Shown: positions 1 through 9,088, counted from the stretch's first letter. The stretch: DNA of 64,000 nucleotides from Chiayiivirga flava (GCF_014202825.1 NZ_JACHHP010000001.1:744001-808000), one strand, 5' to 3'. A program made the numbers and translations. The notes: generated from the sequence alone by a model not told the origin.

Positions 1-139
1 GCAGGCCGGGGCCGATGTCGGTGCGCACGATGCGACCGAGCTGAAACAGCACGCCGACTTCGGCTTCGCGCACGATGAAGACCGAATTGGCGCCGAGCAG
101 CACCGCGGCCAGCGCGATCACGAGAGCGAGGTTCTTCAT
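1..139 (-). CDS. hflC: HflC, N-terminal part (cut by window edge)
   Basis: Only the first 46 residues are in the window. They give a short N-terminal membrane anchor (LALVIALAAVLLGANSVFIV) followed by REAEVGVLFQLGRIV, the typical start of the SPFH/prohibitin-like protein HflC. HflC forms an inner-membrane complex with HflK that surrounds and modulates the FtsH protease. The ATG overlaps the hflK stop codon (ATGA), which fits translational coupling and the usual hflK-hflC order. The rest of the gene lies beyond the left edge. Identification rests on this short segment plus gene order. Confidence 0.9.
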   Translation of the reverse strand, partial: MKNLALVIALAAVLLGANSVFIVREAEVGVLFQLGRIVRTDIGPGL

Positions 140-1353
140 CAGTTGTTTCCTCCGCGCGAGCTGCGGCCGGTTTCGCGCGCATCGCGCGCCGGACGCGGCG
201 TGGTGACGGCTTCGACCGCAGGCAAACGCTCGGTGAAGGCGGACTGGCTGCCGGACGGCGGCGGCGCCGTCGTCGGCGCCCGCGCAGCACCATTGCCGAC
301 GCCCTGGAGCTTGTCGAGCGGCAGATACATCACGTTGTTGCCGGCGCCTTCGCCCACCACCACTTTCGGGTTGTTGGCGAGCACGTCCTGCATCGTTTCA
401 AGGTACAGGCGCTTGCGCGTGACGTCCGGCGCCTTGCGGTACTCGTCGGCCAGCAGGGTGAAGCGGTCGGCGTCGCCCTGGGCGCGCGCGATCGCCTGCG
501 CCTTGTAGGCCTCCGCCTCCGCGGCGACGCGGGCCGCGGCACCACGCGCCTCGGGCACCTGCTTGCTGGCGTAGCCGAGCGCGATGTTCTCGGCGCGCTG
601 CTTGTCCTCGCGCGCCGTGATGGCGTCGTCGAAGGCATCCTTCACTTCGAGCGGCGGGCGCGCGTTCTGCAGGTTGAATTCGCTGACGGTCAGCCCCGTG
701 CCGTACTGGTCGAGCGAGGCCTGCAGGCGTTCGCCGGCCTGCGCGGCGAGTTCGGCACGCTGGCCGGACAGGATGGTGTCCATGACCGAGTTGCCCATCA
801 CCTCGCGCACGGCGCTTTCGGCGGCCTGCTTGAGCGTGTCGTCCGGATCGGCTGTGCCGAACAGGAACTGCTGCGGGTCCGAGACCTGGTACTGCACGTT
901 GAAATCCACCAGCACGATGTTCTCGTCGCGGGTGAGCATGCGCACCTGGTCGGAGATGTTGCGGATCTGCGTGGCGTCGACCTTCTGCACGGTCTCGAAC
1001 GGACGCGGCAGCTTGAAGTTCGGTCCGGGGGTCATGATGCGTTCGAACTTGCCGAAGCGCAGCACCACGCCGCGCTGGCGTTCGTCGATCAGCGTCCACG
1101 AATCGAACACCAGCCACACCAGCGCCAGGCCCAGCACGATCAGCCCGATCGACGGGCCGCCGCTGCTGCCGCGCGCACGGTTCGGGCCGCCGCCGCCGGA
1201 TCCGCCGCTGCCGAAGACGCGGTTGAGGCTGGATTTGAGGCGTTCGAGGAAGGCGTCGACATCCGGGCCCTGGCCGCTGCCGCCGCCGTCGTTGCCGCCG
1301 CCGCTGTTCCAGGGGTCTTTCTTCTTGCCGCCGCCGGGTTCGTTCCAGGCCAT
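139..1353 (-). CDS. hflK: HflK, SPFH-domain regulator of FtsH
   Basis: 404 residues. The N-terminus MAWNEPGGGKKKDPW and the Gly-rich stretch after it are the HflK signature and fix the start, although the frame stays open further upstream. One membrane segment (about 68-84) is followed by the SPFH/band-7 domain (about 90-300), a long Ala/Glu-rich helix with RAENIALGYA and AAARVAAEAEAYK, and the conserved VMYLPLDKL near the end. The C-terminus is low-complexity Pro/Thr-rich. HflK-HflC cages FtsH in the inner membrane and limits its access to substrates. The stop codon overlaps hflC; hflX lies 118 bp upstream on the same strand. Confidence 0.97.
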   Translation of the reverse strand: MAWNEPGGGKKKDPWNSGGGNDGGGSGQGPDVDAFLERLKSSLNRVFGSGGSGGGGPNRARGSSGGPSIGLIVLGLALVWLVFDSWTLIDERQRGVVLRFGKFERIMTPGPNFKLPRPFETVQKVDATQIRNISDQVRMLTRDENIVLVDFNVQYQVSDPQQFLFGTADPDDTLKQAAESAVREVMGNSVMDTILSGQRAELAAQAGERLQASLDQYGTGLTVSEFNLQNARPPLEVKDAFDDAITAREDKQRAENIALGYASKQVPEARGAAARVAAEAEAYKAQAIARAQGDADRFTLLADEYRKAPDVTRKRLYLETMQDVLANNPKVVVGEGAGNNVMYLPLDKLQGVGNGAARAPTTAPPPSGSQSAFTERLPAVEAVTTPRPARDARETGRSSRGGNN

Positions 1354-1471
1354 GCCGTGCTCCGAGAGAGGACGCGCCGAGCGCCGGGCGGGCGCCCGGT
1401 GCCGGCCGGCCGCGCCGCGACCGGTCCGAGATACGTGAATTGTGGACAATCGCCGGATTGTAGGTAGGGGC

Positions 1472-2773
1472 TCAGGAGGCGGCAAGCAACTGGCCGCGCA
1501 GGGCCACGGCGTCGGCATCGTTGCCGGCGCACAGCTGCTGCGCCAGGGCCAGCGGCAGGTCCAGCCGCAGTTCCCAGCCTTCGTCGTCGGCATGCTCCGA
1601 CACCACGGCCCCGGCCTGGAACAGGCGTGCCCGCAGGCGACCGGCGCTGGAGGCGAGCCGCACCGTGGCATGCACGCGTTCGCGCTCGAACCGCGTGCTG
1701 ATTTCCTGCCGCAGCAGGTCGAGCCCCGCGCCGCTGTGGGCCGACACCCACACGCGGGTCAGCGCGCCGGCGTCGAGCGTATCGACACGCGGCTCGGCAC
1801 CGTCGACGCGATCGAGCTTGTTGAAGACGATCAGCTGCGGAATCTCGCCGGCGCCGATCTCCGCGAGCACGGCGTTCACTTGGCCGATGCGCTCGTCGCG
1901 CTGCGGATCGGCGGCGTCGACCACGTGCAGCAGCAGGTCCGCGTCGCGCGCTTCCGACAGCGTGGAGCGGAACGCGGCGACAAGATCATGCGGCAGATCG
2001 CGCACGAAGCCGACGGTGTCCGACAACACCACAGGCCCGGCCGCGAGGCCGTCGAGGCGGCGCACGGTCGGATCGAGCGTGGCGAACAGCTGGTCCGCCT
2101 GGTAGGCATCGGCGCCGGTCAGCGCATTGAACAGCGTCGACTTGCCGGCGTTGGTGTAGCCCACCAGCGCCACGCGCGGAATTTCGTTGCGCAGCCGCGC
2201 GCGCCGCTGCTGGGCGCGTTGCACCTCGACCTTCTCCAGCCGCGCCTTGAGCATGTCGACGCGTTTGGCGAGCAGGCGGCGGTCGGTCTCGAGCTGCGTC
2301 TCGCCCGGGCCACGCGTGCCGATGCCCCCGCCGCCTTGCCGTTCGAGATGGGTCCAGCCGCGGATCAGGCGCGTGGACATGTGGCCGAGCTGGGCCAGTT
2401 CGACCTGCAGCTTGCCTTCGTGCGAGCGGGCACGCAGCGCGAAGATGTCGAGAATCAGCCCGGTGCGGTCCACCACACGGCGCGACAGCGCCTTTTCCAG
2501 GTTGCGCTCCTGCACCGGCGTCAGCAGATGGTTCACCAGCACGAGGTCCGCATCGACCGTGGCGGCGAGCTCCAGCGCTTCCTGCACCTTGCCGCTGCCG
2601 ATGAGCGTGGCCGGGTTGGCGCGCTCAACGCGTGCGTTGAGCGTGCCGACCACGGTGGCGCCAGCCGAGCGCGCGAGCTCGGCGAATTCGTCGAGCACGG
2701 TCTGGTCGAACTTGCCGGACGGATGCGGCTGGATCAGGAGGGCGCGTTCACCCTTGCGCGAGCGTTCGAACAC
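1472..2773 (-). CDS. hflX: HflX, ribosome-associated GTPase
   Basis: 433 residues from a GTG start, giving MFERSRKGERALLI, which aligns with the MFDR start of E. coli HflX. The N-terminal HflX domain carries the glycine-rich GGGGIGTRGPGETQLE motif at about 147-162. The G domain has P-loop GYTNAGKST (205-213), DTVGF and NKLD. HflX binds the 50S subunit and rescues stalled or heat-damaged ribosomes. It follows hfq by 25 bp on the same strand, the usual hfq-hflX order, so the two are probably co-transcribed. Confidence 0.97.
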   Translation of the reverse strand: MFERSRKGERALLIQPHPSGKFDQTVLDEFAELARSAGATVVGTLNARVERANPATLIGSGKVQEALELAATVDADLVLVNHLLTPVQERNLEKALSRRVVDRTGLILDIFALRARSHEGKLQVELAQLGHMSTRLIRGWTHLERQGGGGIGTRGPGETQLETDRRLLAKRVDMLKARLEKVEVQRAQQRRARLRNEIPRVALVGYTNAGKSTLFNALTGADAYQADQLFATLDPTVRRLDGLAAGPVVLSDTVGFVRDLPHDLVAAFRSTLSEARDADLLLHVVDAADPQRDERIGQVNAVLAEIGAGEIPQLIVFNKLDRVDGAEPRVDTLDAGALTRVWVSAHSGAGLDLLRQEISTRFERERVHATVRLASSAGRLRARLFQAGAVVSEHADDEGWELRLDLPLALAQQLCAGNDADAVALRGQLLAAS

Positions 2774-2798
2774 TAGGCCGACCTGGCGGACACGGACG

Positions 2799-3056
2799 TC
2801 ATTCGGCGTCCGACGCGGCGTCGTCGCTGTCGCCGTGCGGCGGCCCCACGCGCACGTTGCGCGCCGGCACCACGGTGGAAATGGCGTGCTTGTACACCAT
2901 CTGGCTGACGGTATTGCGCAGCAGCACGACGAACTGGTCGAACGATTCGACCGTGCCCTGCAGCTTGATCCCGTTCACGAGGTAGATCGACACGGGCACG
3001 CGCTCGCGGCGCAGGGCATTGAGGAACGGATCCTGCAACGACTGTCCCTTGGACAT
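2799..3056 (-). CDS. hfq: Hfq, RNA chaperone
   Basis: 85 residues, starting [20 protein letters not shown]. The Sm1 motif ([18 protein letters not shown]) and the Sm2 region with [11 protein letters not shown] are intact. The C-terminal tail is short and acidic ([10 protein letters not shown]). Hfq forms a hexameric ring that pairs small RNAs with mRNAs. The start is supported by a strong AAGGAG ribosome-binding site 9 bases upstream. An in-frame extension upstream lacks Hfq similarity and is rejected. miaA, which often precedes hfq in gammaproteobacteria, is absent here; the next gene upstream is a beta-helix protein. Confidence 0.98.
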   Translation of the reverse strand: MSKGQSLQDPFLNALRRERVPVSIYLVNGIKLQGTVESFDQFVVLLRNTVSQMVYKHAISTVVPARNVRVGPPHGDSDDAASDAE

Positions 3057-3396
3057 GGGAAACAACTCCTTGGTATGTGCTGCTGATGTGTTGTTATGCA
3101 GTGTCCGCTCGGTTGCGCAGCCGGGCACCGGAACGTCAACCGCCTTGACGCCAAATGGGGCGGGACGGTTGACAAGTCAAGCCGATGGTACACCGGGCGG
3201 CGGCGTCCAAGTACTCCGGCCGCGTCGCGACCACCCGACGGGACGCGCCGCGATCGCGCCCGGCATCCCGGCCCGGCGCCGTCGACACATTGCCCGGACG
3301 CGCGCGCCGCACCCGGAGCGCGGCTCCGGATGCGGGGAATGTAGGTTCGTGGCAGGGGGCGGCCGGCAGCAGGAGGTGCGGCGCCGCGAGGACGGC
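3057..3396. other. 340-bp intergenic region upstream of hfq
   Basis: No convincing gene. It must hold the hfq promoter, because the gene upstream on the same strand ends 340 bp away, but no clear -35/-10 pair stands out. A short palindrome TTGACAAGTCAA is at 3169-3180; its two-base centre does not fit an FNR site. The segment next to 3397 is simply G+C-rich. Confidence 0.5.
3066..3071 (-). promoter_or_regulatory. Ribosome-binding site of hfq
   Basis: AAGGAG lies 9 bases before the ATG at 3056. It selects this start over the longer open frame that continues upstream. Confidence 0.75.
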
Positions 3397-4896
3397 TCAG
3401 TCGAAGCCGTCGGCGAACAGCACCCGCCGCGCGGCGCGGCTGAATTCGGAGCTGTTGCCGTCCGCATCGCTCGCCATCGCGACGATGTCGAACTGCGGCT
3501 GGATCGGCAGCGAAATCGACTTCTGTGCGTTGGGCACATCGTAGAAGTCGGTGTCCACGTAGACGGCGCTGCCGTCGGACACGCGGTAGAAATCCACCCG
3601 CAGCGGATAGCTCGCGTGCGCGGCGTCGGCAGCGACGCGGTAGCGCAGCGTCGTCTCGCCGCCGACGCTCCGGGCGGCGGAAAGCGCGGGGGTGTTGAGC
3701 TTGCGGTTGGCGCCGGTGTCGGCATCGCCGGGGTCGTTGGTCGTCGCGCCGTCGTTGCCGAGGTCGATCGGCAGGCCGGTGTTGTCGACGAAGGTGTTCT
3801 GGCGGATCAGCACGCCGCCGGCGCCGTCGAGCACGGCGATTCCGGCGCCGCCGCTGGACGCGATGGTGTTCTCGTCTTCGGGGAAATCGGAATCGAGTGG
3901 CGACCCGACGGTGAGCGTCCGGGTCGCGAGCAGGCCGACCAGGAGGCCGTGCCGGCCATTGCCCAGCGCCGCGCCGTTGGCCGCGCGACCGATGCGGTTC
4001 GCCACGATCTGCGGGAAATCGCCGGTGAGCAGGTTGCAGGCGGCGCTCTCGCCGACGAGATGCACGCCGTCGCGCGTGTTGCCGGCGATGAGGTTGCCGC
4101 TGATGGAGAACTCCGTGGCCGGTGCGGCGCAGCCCGAGACGATGCGGATGCCGTCCTCGGTGTTGGGCAGCGCGCCGTTGCCGTCCGGCGTGGTGCCGAT
4201 GCGGTTGCCGGCGATGCGCATGCCGAACTGGTCGCCGCGTCCGTTGCCGAGGATGCCCACGCGGTTGCCTGCGATGACGTTGCCGACGATGGTGCTGTCC
4301 TCGGCGGCCGTGACACGGATGCCGATGTCGTTCGGTCGCGCCTGCGCGCCGGAGGCCGACATGCCGATGAAGTTGGCCTCGACGCGGGCGCCGCCGATGT
4401 TGACTGCCGCGCCGTCGATCCGGATCGCCGCGCCGTCGCCTGCCGGCCGGCTGAAATTGCCGAACGCCAGACCCGTCACGGTGGGGTTCGCGAAGTTCTG
4501 CGGCGCAAGCCGGAGGCCGTGGACCTCGCCGCCGTCGGGGATCGCGGCGCCGTCGAGCTCGATCTGCGGCGCGTAGCCGAAGCCGGTGTTCAGATCGGGC
4601 GGCGTCGATCCCGGCTGGGTGAACCCGTCGATGCGGATGTCGCGGTCGATGGTCGGCAGCACGCTGCCGAGCGCGATCACGTGCGGACCGGCGCCGGGAA
4701 TGGCGAACACGATCGTGATGCTGAAGTCGTCCGGCGGCAGCGGCGTGGACAGGGCTTCGCGCAGGGTGCACTGCGCGGGGTTGCAGACGCCGTCGCCGGG
4801 ATCGGCTGCGGAGTTGACGGTGAGCAGCAGCGCCGCGGCGGGGCTGGCGGCTGCGAGCGACGCGATCAGCGCCGCACAACACAGCAGGGTTCGCAT
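3397..4896 (-). CDS. Exported CSLREA-type right-handed beta-helix protein
   Basis: 499 residues. A signal peptide (about 1-22, MRTLLCCAALIASLAAASPA) is followed by LTVNSAADPGDG and AQCTLREALS, the CSLREA-like motif often found at the front of secreted parallel beta-helix proteins. The rest consists of repeats of the type NRIG / GNLIAGN / VGIRVTA, as in pectate-lyase-like solenoids. No catalytic residues of a known polysaccharide lyase could be recognised, so the substrate is unknown. It ends in LFADGFD, close to the C-termini of two other exported proteins in this window. The gene follows the ECF sigma factor gene by 139 bp on the same strand, but co-regulation is only a possibility. Confidence 0.8.
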   Translation of the reverse strand: MRTLLCCAALIASLAAASPAAALLLTVNSAADPGDGVCNPAQCTLREALSTPLPPDDFSITIVFAIPGAGPHVIALGSVLPTIDRDIRIDGFTQPGSTPPDLNTGFGYAPQIELDGAAIPDGGEVHGLRLAPQNFANPTVTGLAFGNFSRPAGDGAAIRIDGAAVNIGGARVEANFIGMSASGAQARPNDIGIRVTAAEDSTIVGNVIAGNRVGILGNGRGDQFGMRIAGNRIGTTPDGNGALPNTEDGIRIVSGCAAPATEFSISGNLIAGNTRDGVHLVGESAACNLLTGDFPQIVANRIGRAANGAALGNGRHGLLVGLLATRTLTVGSPLDSDFPEDENTIASSGGAGIAVLDGAGGVLIRQNTFVDNTGLPIDLGNDGATTNDPGDADTGANRKLNTPALSAARSVGGETTLRYRVAADAAHASYPLRVDFYRVSDGSAVYVDTDFYDVPNAQKSISLPIQPQFDIVAMASDADGNSSEFSRAARRVLFADGFD

Positions 4897-5035
4897 CGGT
4901 GGACTCCTTCGATGCGCGATGCGGGATGCTCGCGCCCGGAGGGGTCACGGGAAAACGCGCGCGGTTTTGCCACGCCGGCGGCGCACCGTCGCCAGCGCAT
5001 CCGCACGCGTGCCGGATGCGGGCCGCGACCGGCCG

Positions 5036-5584
5036 CTACAGCCGTGCGGCGAGCCAGGCCCGCGCCGCGTCCCAGTCGCGATGCGCGGTGCGCGGCGAAA
5101 TGCCCAGTGCGTCGGCGGTCTCCGCATCGTTGAATCCGCCGAAGAAGCGGCACTCGAACACCGCCGCCTGGCGCGGTTCGACGCGCGCCAGCTGCCGCAG
5201 CGCGGCGTCGATCTCCAGCATCTGCTCGGACTGCCCGACGACACTCGGAACATCGTCGTCGAGCGGGACACGTGCCGCGTCGCCCCCGCGCTTGAGCGCG
5301 AGGCGTTCGCGCGCGTGGTCGACGAGCAACTGCCGCATGATGCGCACCGCGAGCGACAGCAGATGCCCGCGGTCGCGCGGCGCGCCGTCGGCCTGCGAGA
5401 GCTTGAGATAACACTCGTGCACGAGCGCGGTGGTATCGAGCGTCTGGCCGTCGCGGTTGCGGCGCGAGGAGCGTGCGAGGCGCTTCAGGTCCGGATAGAC
5501 GAGGTCGACGAGGCGACGCCACGCGGCATCGTCGCCGCGGCCGGCGGCGTCGAGCAGGTGGGTGATGTCGTCGGAGGGTTGCAC
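5036..5584 (-). CDS. ECF-type sigma factor (TIGR02999-like)
   Basis: 182 residues from a GTG start. Region 2 contains YPDLKRLARSS and TLDTTALVHECYLKL, the hallmark of the TIGR02999 ECF group; region 4 contains RQAAVFECRFFGGFNDAETA and a helix-turn-helix LGISPRTAHRDW. It would direct RNA polymerase to a small regulon. This group often sits beside Ser/Thr kinases or TPR proteins; here the flanks are an exported beta-helix protein and a TPR/FGE lipoprotein. No anti-sigma factor is nearby. A TACAAT hexamer ends 6 bases before the GTG, so the message could be leaderless. The longer open frame upstream has no sigma similarity. Confidence 0.88.
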   Translation of the reverse strand: MQPSDDITHLLDAAGRGDDAAWRRLVDLVYPDLKRLARSSRRNRDGQTLDTTALVHECYLKLSQADGAPRDRGHLLSLAVRIMRQLLVDHARERLALKRGGDAARVPLDDDVPSVVGQSEQMLEIDAALRQLARVEPRQAAVFECRFFGGFNDAETADALGISPRTAHRDWDAARAWLAARL

Positions 5585-5590
5585 GGCGCA

Positions 5591-5596
5591 ATTGTA
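5591..5596 (-). promoter_or_regulatory. Possible -10 element of a leaderless ECF sigma mRNA
   Basis: TACAAT (5/6 match to TATAAT) lies 6 bases upstream of the GTG at 5584, so transcription would begin at or next to the start codon. No Shine-Dalgarno sequence is present and no good -35 hexamer was found. Tentative. Confidence 0.3.
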
Positions 5597-5691
5597 GGCG
5601 AGACGTGTCGGACCCGGGCTCGCGCTGCGGCGAGCGTGTTGCTGCGCCGAAGTCGCGGCGCCATCAAGAGCACCCCGTCCGCCTTCGGCAC

Positions 5692-5749
5692 CTCCCCCCG
5701 CTCTGGGGGAGAAGGGAAACGCACCTCGCACGGCGGCAGGCTGCCGCCG
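5692..5749. repeat. REP-like hairpins between ECF sigma and FGE genes
   Basis: CTCCCCCCGCTCTGGGGGAG followed by AAGG (from 5692) is a degenerate relative of the CCTTCTCCC/GGGAGAAGG hairpins found elsewhere in this window. A separate perfect palindrome, CGGCGGCAG-G-CTGCCGCCG, occupies 5731-5749. They fill most of the 262-bp gap and may act as a terminator for the FGE gene or be remnants of dispersed repeats. Confidence 0.5.
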
Positions 5750-5846
5750 TACGCGAACGCGTCGTGGCAGCGCCACCCGCATAGCAGCGTTGCCCGCCGC
5801 GCGGAGAGGCTTGCAACGCAGAGGGAAGCCGCCGCCCGACGGGTCG

Positions 5847-7796
5847 CTACAGATCGCGCGCCACGCGGAAGCCGAGGCGTGCGTTCGTCGATGTCTGCCC
5901 CGCGGTGAGGCGGAATCCCGAGCGCGCCTGGTCCGGCGAACTCGCCCACGAGCCGCCACGGATCACGCGCCGCGCGCAGCCGTCGTTGACCCACGCGGTG
6001 CCGTCGGCCGGCGCGCGCGAGTAGTTGTCGTGCCAGCAATCCTCCACCCATTCGGAGACGTTGCCGTTGATGTCGTGGATGCCGTAGCGGTTGGCCTCGA
6101 AGCTGCGCACCGGCGCCGGGCCCCAGTAGCCGTCGTCGTACTCGGGAAAGGCGTTGGACCAGCTGCGGCGCGAGGCCGAGCGGTCGTCTTCGCCGGTGAG
6201 GTTGCCGACCAGCCGCGTCGGGTTGCCGTCGCCCCACGGATAGCGCGTGTTGCTGCCGGCGCGGATCACGTATTCGAATTCGGCCTCGCTCGGCAGGCGG
6301 TAGCCCTTGCCGGTCTCGCGCGCGAGCCAGTCGGCATAGGCGCGCGCATCGGTCCACGAGACGTGCACCACCGGCAGGTTGCCGTCCGCACGCTTGCCGG
6401 CGTGATCGTCCTGCCAGTTGACGCCGGACTGCTCGACCATGCTGCCGGTGTTCTCGTCGTAGATGGTCGAACGGCCGGTCTGGCGCGATGTGGGCGAATA
6501 TCCGGTGGCATTGACGAAGGCGCGGAACTGCGCGACGGTCACCTCGGCGCGGGCGAGCGCAAAGCCGCGGCGCAGGTCCACCGCGTGGCGCGGGCCTTCG
6601 TTGCTCTTGCGGTCGTCCTCGCCTTCGGGCGTGCCCATCTGGAAGGTGCCGACCGGAATCACCACGAGTTCGGGCGCGTTGCCGCCGCTGGGCAGGGGAT
6701 CGGTGATGCTCTGCCCCGGCTTGAGCGTTGCGTAGGTGCGTGCGCGCTCGATCTGCGCACGGGCTTCATCAATGCCCTGCGCCTGCGCCGACACGGTTTC
6801 CAGTTCGTCGAGGATGCGCTCGGCGCCTTCGAGGTCGCCGCCGGCGATGGCGGCATTGGCCTGCGCCAGCAGTTCGTCGGCGCGCTCCTGGCGCAGTTCG
6901 ACGATGCGCGTGCCGGCGTCCTGCACATCGCTCGATCCGGGCTGCGCCTTGCTCGCTTCGGCCAGAAGACGGTCGGACTGGCTGTAGTCGCCGGACTCCG
7001 CCGCCGTGGTGGCGCGCGTGATGAGATCGCGCTCGATCTTCTCCAGTCCTTGCTGGGCGGCGAGATTCTGCGGATCGGTGCGCAACACTTCGCGGTACAG
7101 CGCGGCGGCGTTTTCGCCTTCGGGCTCGATCAGCTTGCCGGCGCTCGCGAGGCGCTGGGCCTCGGCCAGCATCAGCGCCACTTCACGTCCCGAATCGACC
7201 TTCGCCTTCAGCGCGATGACGCCCGGGTCCTCCGGCCGCAACGCCACGAGCATCGGCACCACGCGCGCGGTCTCGTTGTAGCGGTTCTGGGTGAACGCGA
7301 GTTCGGCGCGTTCGAGCATGGTCTTCACCAACGCATCGATGCCGGTCTTGGCTTCGGCGTTGTCCGGATCGGTCTTGAGCACCGAGAGATACAGCGAGAC
7401 GGCGCTGTTGTCGCCCTGATCCAGCCGGTTCGCGGCGACGGCCTCCTCGGCGCGGCGCAGCGTTTCGGCAACGCTGTCGATCGGTGTCTGCGTCAGCTCT
7501 GGCACCCATTCGTCCTCGGATGCGGCCGCGTCGATGAGGCGCTTGCGGATTTCGTAGCTGCGCGGCTCGTCGCCACTGCCGTCTGCGGCTGCGGTGCCGT
7601 CGGCAGCGGGCGCGGCGGTGTCGGTCGCCGGTGCGGTCGCGGTGTCCGGACTCTGGCTGGCCGGTGCGGCGGGCGGCGGTGTCGCGGGTTCGTCCCCGCC
7701 GCAGCCAGCGAGCACGGCGCTCGCGATCGCACCCACGAGCAGGCATTTCGTCAGGCGACGCAAGGTCGCCGTGCTTTCCACTCCCAAGATTCGCAC
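5847..7796 (-). CDS. Lipoprotein with TPR-like helices and FGE-sulfatase (SUMF1/PvdO-type) domain
   Basis: 649 residues. The lipoprotein signal LVGAIASAVLAGC puts the lipidated Cys at 32, followed by an Ala/Pro/Thr-rich linker. Residues about 80-380 are Ala/Glu-rich helices with TPR-like character (YLSVLKTDPDNAEA, YREVLRTDPQNLAA). Residues about 395-649 form an FGE-sulfatase fold: IPVGTFQMGTPEGE, HAVDLRRGFALARAEVTVAQ, LPSEAEFEYVIRAG, GNVSEWVEDCW, RRVIRGGSWASS and the terminal LGFRVARDL. The paired active-site cysteines of true formylglycine-generating enzymes are not where expected (the segment reads SGFRLTAG), so FGE activity is doubtful. It is probably anchored in the outer membrane with the domain in the periplasm. 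Confidence 0.85.
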   Translation of the reverse strand: MRILGVESTATLRRLTKCLLVGAIASAVLAGCGGDEPATPPPAAPASQSPDTATAPATDTAAPAADGTAAADGSGDEPRSYEIRKRLIDAAASEDEWVPELTQTPIDSVAETLRRAEEAVAANRLDQGDNSAVSLYLSVLKTDPDNAEAKTGIDALVKTMLERAELAFTQNRYNETARVVPMLVALRPEDPGVIALKAKVDSGREVALMLAEAQRLASAGKLIEPEGENAAALYREVLRTDPQNLAAQQGLEKIERDLITRATTAAESGDYSQSDRLLAEASKAQPGSSDVQDAGTRIVELRQERADELLAQANAAIAGGDLEGAERILDELETVSAQAQGIDEARAQIERARTYATLKPGQSITDPLPSGGNAPELVVIPVGTFQMGTPEGEDDRKSNEGPRHAVDLRRGFALARAEVTVAQFRAFVNATGYSPTSRQTGRSTIYDENTGSMVEQSGVNWQDDHAGKRADGNLPVVHVSWTDARAYADWLARETGKGYRLPSEAEFEYVIRAGSNTRYPWGDGNPTRLVGNLTGEDDRSASRRSWSNAFPEYDDGYWGPAPVRSFEANRYGIHDINGNVSEWVEDCWHDNYSRAPADGTAWVNDGCARRVIRGGSWASSPDQARSGFRLTAGQTSTNARLGFRVARDL

Positions 7797-7922
7797 GCTC
7801 TTCTCCTGCCCGCATGACGCGGGACATGCTGATGACGGCGCCTCGCCCCCTTTGGCTTGGCCTGCGTTCCCGAAGTTAGGCTATTGTCGCGGGCTAATCA
7901 ACCGACCGCATCGAAAAATCAC

Positions 7923-9008
7923 ATGCCTGCATTGCTCGCTTCGTCGCAGCAACTCTCGGAATTCGCCGCACATATCGGATCGGCGCCGATCGCGCTCGAT
8001 ACCGAGTTCATCCGCGAGCGTACCTACTATCCGCAGCTGGCGCTGGTGCAGGCGAGCCAGGGCGACGGCGAGGTGCTGATCGATCCGGTGGCGATCCCCG
8101 ATCCCGGTGCGTTCGGGCCGATCCTGCAGGGCCCGACGCTCAAGCTCATGCACAGTCCGGGCGAGGATCTGCAGGCCTTCCGACGCGGCTGGGGCGTCCT
8201 CGTGGAACCGATCTTCGACACCCAGGTGGCGGCGGCGCTGTGCGGCCTCGGCGCCGGGCTCGGTTACCAGGCGCTGGTCAACAGCGTGCTGGGCGTGCAG
8301 CTGGAGAAAGGCGAAACGCGTTCGGACTGGTTGCGCCGACCGCTCAGCGAATCGCAGTGCCGCTATGCCGCGGAAGACGTGCGCTATCTGCACGCCCTGC
8401 ATGCCGACCTGGACGCGCGCCTGGACACGCTCGGCCGCCGCGCGTGGCTGGCCGAGGAGTGTGCGCGCATGGTCGATGCCGCGCGTGGCGACGCCCCCGA
8501 TCCGCATCCGCACCTGTCCATGCGCAGTGCGCAGCGACTGCCGCCCGAGGCGCAGGCGCGCGTCCGCCGCCTGCTGCTGTGGCGCGAACAGGCGGCGCGG
8601 CATGCGGACCGGCCGCGCGGCTGGATCCTCGACAACGAACTGGTGGTGTTGCTCGCGCAACGTCCGCCCGCGCGCCGCGAAGACTTCGAACAGCGCCTGG
8701 ACGCACATCCCAAGGCGCCGAAGAAGCAGCGCGGCGAGATCTGGGATCTGCTCGCCTCGCCGCTGACGTCCGAGGAGCGGGACATCCCGCTCGCGCGCGA
8801 GGACGATCCCTCGCTGCGCGAACCGCTCAAGCGGATGCAGGCCGCCGTGGCCGAACGCGCCGCGGCGCTGGGCCTGCCCGAAGGCCTGCTCGCATCGCGC
8901 CGTCATCTGGAGACCCTGCTGTCCACGCGCGAATGGCCCGCGGCGCTGGCCGGCTGGCGGCGAGCGCTGCTCGAATCGACGCTGTTGCCGCTGCTGCCGG
9001 CGCGCTGA
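7923..9008 (+). CDS. rnd: Ribonuclease D
   Basis: 361 residues, 3'-5' exoribonuclease of the DEDDy family involved in tRNA 3' maturation. The DEDD residues are visible in IALDTEFIRE, MHSPGEDLQAF and YAAEDVRYLHALH, followed by an HRDC domain (around RRLLLWREQAARHADRPRGW) and a C-terminal second HRDC-like part. The ATG at 7923 (MPALLASSQQLSEF) gives the normal family length; the frame is open further upstream but without similarity. It is divergent from the FGE lipoprotein gene across a 126-bp gap. Confidence 0.95.
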   Translation: MPALLASSQQLSEFAAHIGSAPIALDTEFIRERTYYPQLALVQASQGDGEVLIDPVAIPDPGAFGPILQGPTLKLMHSPGEDLQAFRRGWGVLVEPIFDTQVAAALCGLGAGLGYQALVNSVLGVQLEKGETRSDWLRRPLSESQCRYAAEDVRYLHALHADLDARLDTLGRRAWLAEECARMVDAARGDAPDPHPHLSMRSAQRLPPEAQARVRRLLLWREQAARHADRPRGWILDNELVVLLAQRPPARREDFEQRLDAHPKAPKKQRGEIWDLLASPLTSEERDIPLAREDDPSLREPLKRMQAAVAERAAALGLPEGLLASRRHLETLLSTREWPAALAGWRRALLESTLLPLLPAR

Positions 9009-9088
9009 GCGCGGGGCCGGGCACGCCCACCTCGAACGCACGCGCAGTGCGGCTGCGTCCCGTGCCGGCCACCGGCCGACGCACGGAC

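Noticed and set aside
2799..3128. Longer Hfq starting at 3128
   Set aside because: The 24 extra residues are not conserved, and the strong AAGGAG site points to the ATG at 3056.
3169..3180. TTGACAAGTCAA palindrome upstream of hfq as an FNR site
   Set aside because: The half-sites are separated by 2 bases instead of 4, so FNR could not bind it in the usual way.
5847..7796. Calling the FGE-domain lipoprotein a sulfatase-maturing enzyme
   Set aside because: The expected catalytic cysteine pair is not seen and no sulfatase gene is nearby.
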